In this document: piece by piece, positions 60,249 through 64,000 of the stretch
Numbering within the stretch: the stretch's first letter is position 1
How the letters are laid out: every line of letters starts with the position of its first letter
NCBI RefSeq assembly: GCF_026460945.1
Contig: NZ_JAOVZV010000022.1
Span: 1 to 64,000 of the forward strand
DNA: 64,000 nt
Reading direction: 5' to 3'
DNA from: Chryseobacterium luquanense
Lineage (GTDB): Bacteria > Bacteroidota > Bacteroidia > Flavobacteriales > Weeksellaceae
Notes under the pieces: generated by a model
Database searches by the model: none
Seen by the model: the letters and a program-made list of their open reading frames with translations, nothing else
What the model was told of the DNA's origin: nothing
Position numbers and translations under genes: made by a program

Positions 60249-60611
60249 TTATCTGCAAACACCATTAAAATCCTTATAATAATACTCTACATAACCTTCT
60301 TCAAAACTTTCAATTTGTAGTTGTGAAAATTTCGCTGACTTTACTTTATAGTCTGCATAAACATTTTTATACACTGAAATGTTTAAAAAATTGTTTTCCT
60401 TTAGTTGACACAAATTTTTATCGGAGCAAGAAGGATTTACATTTCTTATTTCTTGACCATTGGAATTATTTACGAAAATTTATTTTGAAATTTCCAGTCT
60501 CCTATAAATGCATTTTAGGATAAATTTTGAGCTTCAATTTCGCCTGATGAATGCTACATGATGATTGTAAAATTAAAACCATAACAAGGCTTAAAATAAT
60601 TATTTTTTCAT
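60249..60611 (-). pseudogene. Frameshifted lipoprotein gene
   Basis: On the minus strand the ATG at 60609-60611 gives MKK then a TAA; one more A in the A run would give MKKIIILSLVMVLILQSSC, a lipoprotein signal with a lipobox. After further frame changes the sequence continues with AFIGDWKFQN and, in a third frame, FVNNSNGQEIRNVNPSCSD, then an open stretch down to VEYYYKDFNGVCR and a stop at 60249. At least three frameshifts or stops are needed, so the gene is dead. Family unknown. Confidence 0.6.
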
Positions 60612-60627
60612 TTTTAATTTATATAAG

Positions 60628-61155
60628 TTATTCATTATAAAAATCTTTATATATGATATCCGTAATTCTATAGTTATACGCTTCAAGTTCATTTTCATCG
60701 ATTTGGTCAAGATCTCTTGTCTTGCCAGGAATATAAGAAAGCAAATTATCTGTGAAATACATCAACCCCTCCGATGGCTTATAATAATACAATAGCCATG
60801 TAAATACACTTTCATATGATTTTTCTGTTAAATATCCTTCGATTGGTCTAATATACCATGAGATTCTTGCAAGTTGGTTTGCGAGCATAGTTAAAATTTG
60901 AATAGGCATAATTTTCATTTTCACAAGACTATGTTCTAGAATTTCATCTTTTAAATCCAGTGGGAAGTAACGGTATTGAAAAGAGTAGTTTTTTCTTTGG
61001 ATGTTTACAAGCTGATTTATTATCACTTTACAAGGATGGAATTTGTACCATTCCATAAGTTCTTGTCTTTCCTTAAATGTAGAAACCTCTAAAAAAAGAG
61101 TGATACTTTTTTCAAAATGAAGCATCAATTGATCCTGATTTTGATCTTTCTTCAT
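60628..61155 (-). CDS. Hypothetical protein, 3' part of an interrupted gene
   Basis: The ATG at 61155 gives 175 residues (MKKDQNQDQLMLHFEKSITL..., NQLARISWYIRPIEGYL, ENELEAYNYRITDIIYKDF). The frame continues upstream without break to a TAA at 61276-61278 and, beyond it, to an ATG at 61309-61311: MNFKDLPEAPP, stop, SKIVRRFVDIFLFANRKT. The full gene was therefore about 228 codons and now has one in-frame stop. The remaining protein may still be made from internal starts. No family is recognised, there is no signal peptide and only weak hydrophobicity. Confidence 0.5.
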   Translation of the reverse strand: MKKDQNQDQLMLHFEKSITLFLEVSTFKERQELMEWYKFHPCKVIINQLVNIQRKNYSFQYRYFPLDLKDEILEHSLVKMKIMPIQILTMLANQLARISWYIRPIEGYLTEKSYESVFTWLLYYYKPSEGLMYFTDNLLSYIPGKTRDLDQIDENELEAYNYRITDIIYKDFYNE

Positions 61156-61386
61156 AGGATCTAATGGGTTTTCCTCAAGATAAAGGGCTAAATCATGTGT
61201 AAGATAAAGTTTATCTCCTGGAGTTTTTCTGTTTGCAAATAAAAAAATATCTACAAATCTTCTAACAATTTTGGATTAGGGTGGAGCTTCAGGTAGATCT
61301 TTAAAGTTCATAACAAATTTGATTAGTGGTACAGTTCCGAATACCTTTTTTAAAATGCAAAAAGCGTGGAACTAAACTTAATTTGC

Positions 61387-61527
61387 TAAAGGAGGTTCTG
61401 ACAAAACCTTACAGTACAAACAAGAATAGCCCACGCCATAGGCGAGGGCATCAACTGTCTATTCTGTACTGTATTTGAAATTGTCAGATTTCCTTTAACA
61501 GAATAAAAGCTAACGCTTTATTTTTTT
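61387..61527 (+). ncRNA. Candidate structured RNA with terminator
   Basis: 61387-61497 folds into one long stem by inspection. The pairings are 61387-61393 with 61491-61497 (taaagga/tcctta-type), ctgacaa at 61398-61404 with 61481-61487, and tacagtaca at 61410-61418 with 61465-61473. Then gaatag at 61424-61429 pairs with 61459-61464, and the gcccacgcc/ggcgagggc tip at 61429-61449 has a 3-base loop. A 5-bp hairpin (61506-61519) with seven T follows, an intrinsic terminator. A near-match -7 element TTAATTTG at 61378-61385 lies upstream. No coding is seen on this strand. Family not recognised. Confidence 0.5.
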
Positions 61528-61609
61528 CGATAAAATTTGAATAGCAAAGATAGAAAATTACTTTAAGAGATATCATCAAATTTTCATTGAAGAGATTGTC
61601 TTTTCCTCT

Positions 61610-61692
61610 TTTTCAAATTCATACCAAAAATAGTTGGTTAGTGATTTACTGTTAGTCTTTGTATATATACCGGCGGGGCAATAAAATTTGAA
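61610..61692. repeat. Direct repeat copy B (pairs with 59401-59494)
   Basis: This copy shares long blocks with copy A, as described there. It lies inside an 85-codon leftward frame (61576-61833) that probably reflects the repeat rather than a gene. Confidence 0.75.
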
Positions 61693-61833
61693 ATATTTTG
61701 AAAAAGCTAAAACCCGTCCCCCTTTGGTTTCGTGCGTTTCGTTTTCTAAAATGAAAGTCGATTTTATCGGGCGTGATCCTGTCTGCTTCTGTGTTGTTTT
61801 AGTGGTTTCGTTTTCTGTTAGGAAACGAAACAA

Positions 61834-62114
61834 AACAGTTGCTCAATCAGTATTAATTTTTTTTCTGAGCTTCGAAAGAGGGTGATAAAATATTTTTAAT
61901 TTCACAGTTGATTACAGTATGTTTAATGACTGGAATATTATTCATAAAAAATATAACTATATTTATAGTTGTAGAATAATTGATACGAAAACGTTTGCCT
62001 GCTGCTATCAGAAAAGTATTTTCGGAATGTTGAAACTATAATAAATGAAGAACCCTATACATATATTATTATATAGATATAGGGTAATTGAGTAGTTTAT
62101 ATTATTAAGGAATA
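61834..62114. other. Intergenic region before the primase genes
   Basis: I see no gene or clear structure here. It is AT-rich and contains a short run of tatatatt near 62060-62085. Confidence 0.4.
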
Positions 62115-63125
62115 TCAACATCTATACTTTCTCCAATCTTCTTTTATTAGGAAATCAGCAATATCTAATCCATCTATCTTTTCCTGATATGTAGCTTTTC
62201 TTTCAAGAAAGTCCGAAACTATGAACTGTACGCCGGGAATTTTATCCTTAAAATAGTTTGCTTTATTCTCCCACTGTTTAAAAGTAGAACCATCTTTTGA
62301 TAAATCCGGATATAGTGTAACTTTTCTGTTTTTAAGAATCTTTAATCTGTCAAGAGTAAATGTATCTTTGCTACCAACAGCTAACCAGATCTTATCATTC
62401 TGTTCTCGAGGAAATCCATAATACAATGTTCCATATATTACAGTTTTAGGAGCCTCAACCAATACTACAGGATTGTCTGGAAATTGTTTGAGAAGATGCT
62501 CTCCAAACAGGCAGGAAACCTTTTTCTCACTCTTAAAATAAGAACTTAACCAAGGCGGAATCGGCAAAAGGTTACCCTTTAAATATCGCACTAGCATGCT
62601 ATGAAAAAAATCAGGTTTCCCTTTAGTATTGTTATTAACATCAAATTGTTTTACATGTACAGCTCTAATATTACTGTTGATATCTATAAAAGGAAATGCA
62701 ACCGCCCCTTGTTTGCTACCTTTAACAATTGTTCCCAATTTATAAAGTTTTGCAACTTCATCAATATCTTTTTTACAAAAAGGATGGCGGACATTCACTA
62801 GTAAGTTATTAAGAAAAGCATTCTTACTATATCTGTTTTCATTTACAATTTTTTCAAAAGTTTGCTTGTCAAAAAAGACCAGTGGTAAATCTCTGTTTTT
62901 TTTAACAAATTTCGAATCAGCTATAACGTGATTTGATATATATCTATCAAGATAAGGATTTTTATGATGCTGACAATTATTACTGCGGTCACATCTGCCG
63001 TACTTTTCGGGAAGGTATTCCATGGTTATAATGTCTCTATATCTGGCAAAAGTTTTCTCTTCACATTTGGGACAGTAAAACTTTTTGCTACTTTTATCAA
63101 GTTGGAACTTAAAATTTTGTTTCAT
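62115..63125 (-). CDS. DUF6371 protein, mobile-element DNA metabolism
   Basis: Start at ATG 63123-63125 (MKQNFKFQLDKSSKKFYCPK) gives 336 residues; an upstream ATG adds 8. The N-terminus holds a zinc-finger-like FYCPKCEEKTFARYRDI and GRCDRSNNCQHHKNPYL, which I associate with DUF6371 and related Bacteroidota primase-like proteins. The central and C-terminal parts include TIVKGSKQGAVAFPFIDI, LVEAPKTVIYG and KVTLYPDLSKDGSTFKQW, which look Toprim-like. It lies 81 bp downstream of a D5/P4-type primase gene in the same direction. Likely function: DNA replication of an integrative element or phage. Confidence 0.75.
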   Translation of the reverse strand: MKQNFKFQLDKSSKKFYCPKCEEKTFARYRDIITMEYLPEKYGRCDRSNNCQHHKNPYLDRYISNHVIADSKFVKKNRDLPLVFFDKQTFEKIVNENRYSKNAFLNNLLVNVRHPFCKKDIDEVAKLYKLGTIVKGSKQGAVAFPFIDINSNIRAVHVKQFDVNNNTKGKPDFFHSMLVRYLKGNLLPIPPWLSSYFKSEKKVSCLFGEHLLKQFPDNPVVLVEAPKTVIYGTLYYGFPREQNDKIWLAVGSKDTFTLDRLKILKNRKVTLYPDLSKDGSTFKQWENKANYFKDKIPGVQFIVSDFLERKATYQEKIDGLDIADFLIKEDWRKYRC

Positions 63126-63206
63126 AAATAAGTTTTTAAAACGAAGCATTTGCTACATTTGCTACATAACTTTGTACAGTGCAGGAAATGCTTCAAATGC
63201 TGATTA

Positions 63207-64000
63207 TTACAAAACTTTTTTTAAGGCATTAACTACTGTTCCAAAGCTTTTTCGACTTGTTTCAAAGCCCATGTTTCTAAGTCTTTCCGTAAAAGTTTTT
63301 AAAGAGCATTGCTTTAAACCGCTCTCATCACAATAGCAGCGATAATCATAAAACAGTTCTTTAAGAGCAATTTCGTTTGTAACTGAAGTTGAGATTTCAT
63401 TGTCAGTAAGAAACATTTTAACGCTGTCACTCTGAGTTCTATATTGCTCAACTGCTAAACGAGCTGCATCGCATTCTGAAAACTTCTTTTGGCTTATAAG
63501 GCGATGAAGAGCTTGAATCACTAGATTTAGAACCCCAGGCATCTCAGCAGAAATAATTTTTGTATGAAGATCTTTATCCTGTTGTTCTGCAGGAATTGTA
63601 ATGTTAAAAGGTATTATTAAAAACCGTCTAAAGTATCCGTTCGTCTGTTCAACATCTTTTGGAAGTTCATTACAATTAAAAATAAGTTTAGCATATTTTT
63701 TTAGGATAAAAGGCTGTCCGTAAGGTAACCTTGCTTCTACAGGTTCGCCGGAAACTAACTGTTTAAAGATAGACGCCTCAAGTTTTCCGTTAATTTCACT
63801 AGCGTAGTTAACAAGTTTATCAGATAACTTTGCTCGATAGTAACCATTTTCATTTGTTAAGCTTTGTAAAGAAAAGTTGCTAATGTTTTTTTCTCCTAAA
63901 AGCGCATTAACAATTTCAAAAAAGACACTTTTACCATTAGCTCCAGTGCCGTACAAGATCAGTGCTTTTTCTTCTTTCATTACTTTACTTCCATGTTTAA
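63207..64000 (-). CDS. D5/P4-family DNA primase-helicase, 5' end outside the window
   Basis: The visible 264 residues start without an initiation site inside the window; the frame is open to base 64000. It has Walker A ALILYGTGANGKSVFFEI, then RAKLSDKLVNYASEINGKL, the B-like IFNCNELPKD and GYFRRFLIIPFNITIPAEQQDKD, which identify the SF3 helicase part of P4/D5-type primases. The C-terminus has a winged-helix-like region (DYRCYCDESGLKQCSLKTFTERL). It would unwind DNA at a mobile-element origin. The gene and its element extend to the right of this window. Confidence 0.85.
   Translation of the reverse strand, partial: KHGSKVMKEEKALILYGTGANGKSVFFEIVNALLGEKNISNFSLQSLTNENGYYRAKLSDKLVNYASEINGKLEASIFKQLVSGEPVEARLPYGQPFILKKYAKLIFNCNELPKDVEQTNGYFRRFLIIPFNITIPAEQQDKDLHTKIISAEMPGVLNLVIQALHRLISQKKFSECDAARLAVEQYRTQSDSVKMFLTDNEISTSVTNEIALKELFYDYRCYCDESGLKQCSLKTFTERLRNMGFETSRKSFGTVVNALKKVL

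Noticed and set aside
60323..60523. Rightward 66-codon frame
   Set aside because: It lies antisense to the frameshifted lipoprotein gene and has no recognisable features.
61576..61833. Leftward 85-codon frame covering direct repeat copy B
   Set aside because: Its end is made of the repeat that also occurs at 59401 without an open frame, so I treat it as repeat sequence; it could be revisited if homologous proteins are found.

Overview
The window looks like chromosomal DNA from a Chryseobacterium-type member of the Flavobacteriia (Bacteroidota). The evidence is low G+C content, SusC/SusD outer-membrane genes, a class S46 dipeptidyl-peptidase, GSCFA and DUF4269 genes, almost no Shine-Dalgarno sequences, promoters with the Bacteroidota -7 element TAnnTTTG, and Bacteroidota-type TssD/VgrG secretion genes. 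The assignment rests on gene content and recognised family features, not on a database search.

Positions 1-47660 are mostly ordinary chromosome. It opens with the 3' end of a 5S rRNA and its terminator, then a MgtC-like membrane protein, a LuxR-type regulator, a sugar acetyltransferase, NAD-dependent DNA ligase, and a probable phosphoester-scavenging locus at 6072-13201 (secreted glycerophosphodiesterase, SusC, SusD, metallophosphoesterase). Next come an envelope/proteolysis block (deacetylase, GNAT protein, DPP11-like peptidase, Crp-like regulator), prmA, a tRNA cluster (Arg, a chimeric Arg copy, Pro, Ser), a peptidoglycan amidase, aspA, and a small glycan gene group at 25226-30261. Then follow a DEAD-box helicase, a DUF47-PiT phosphate transport pair, a polyprenyl synthase, a run of six co-directional genes at 35368-41386, RhlE, two DUF6438 proteins, and obg-adk-hpt.

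Positions 47684-64000 are accessory DNA. A decayed IS3-family fragment cuts off the 5' end of a repeat-protein gene. It is followed by a type VI secretion (T6SS subtype iii) cargo island at 49704-59994: two TssD (Hcp) tube genes, a small zinc-metallopeptidase gene followed by two paralogous lipoprotein genes, a third TssD, VgrG, an unassigned protein in the adaptor position, a PAAR-like/Rhs polymorphic toxin, and two probable immunity genes. No sheath, baseplate or membrane-complex genes are present, so this is a cargo island that would need a T6SS encoded elsewhere. Downstream are scars of cassette turnover: an exact 48-bp copy of the rhs core, a pair of diverged direct repeats, a frameshifted lipoprotein gene, and a candidate structured RNA with its own terminator. 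The window ends inside a mobile element carrying a DUF6371 protein and a D5/P4-type primase-helicase.

The clearest candidates for an undescribed system are the metallopeptidase with its two lipoproteins (50734-52169), which reads as a periplasm-acting T6SS effector with duplicated immunity, and the Rhs C-terminal toxin with its partner (58530-59366). Both are inferences from motifs and gene order.
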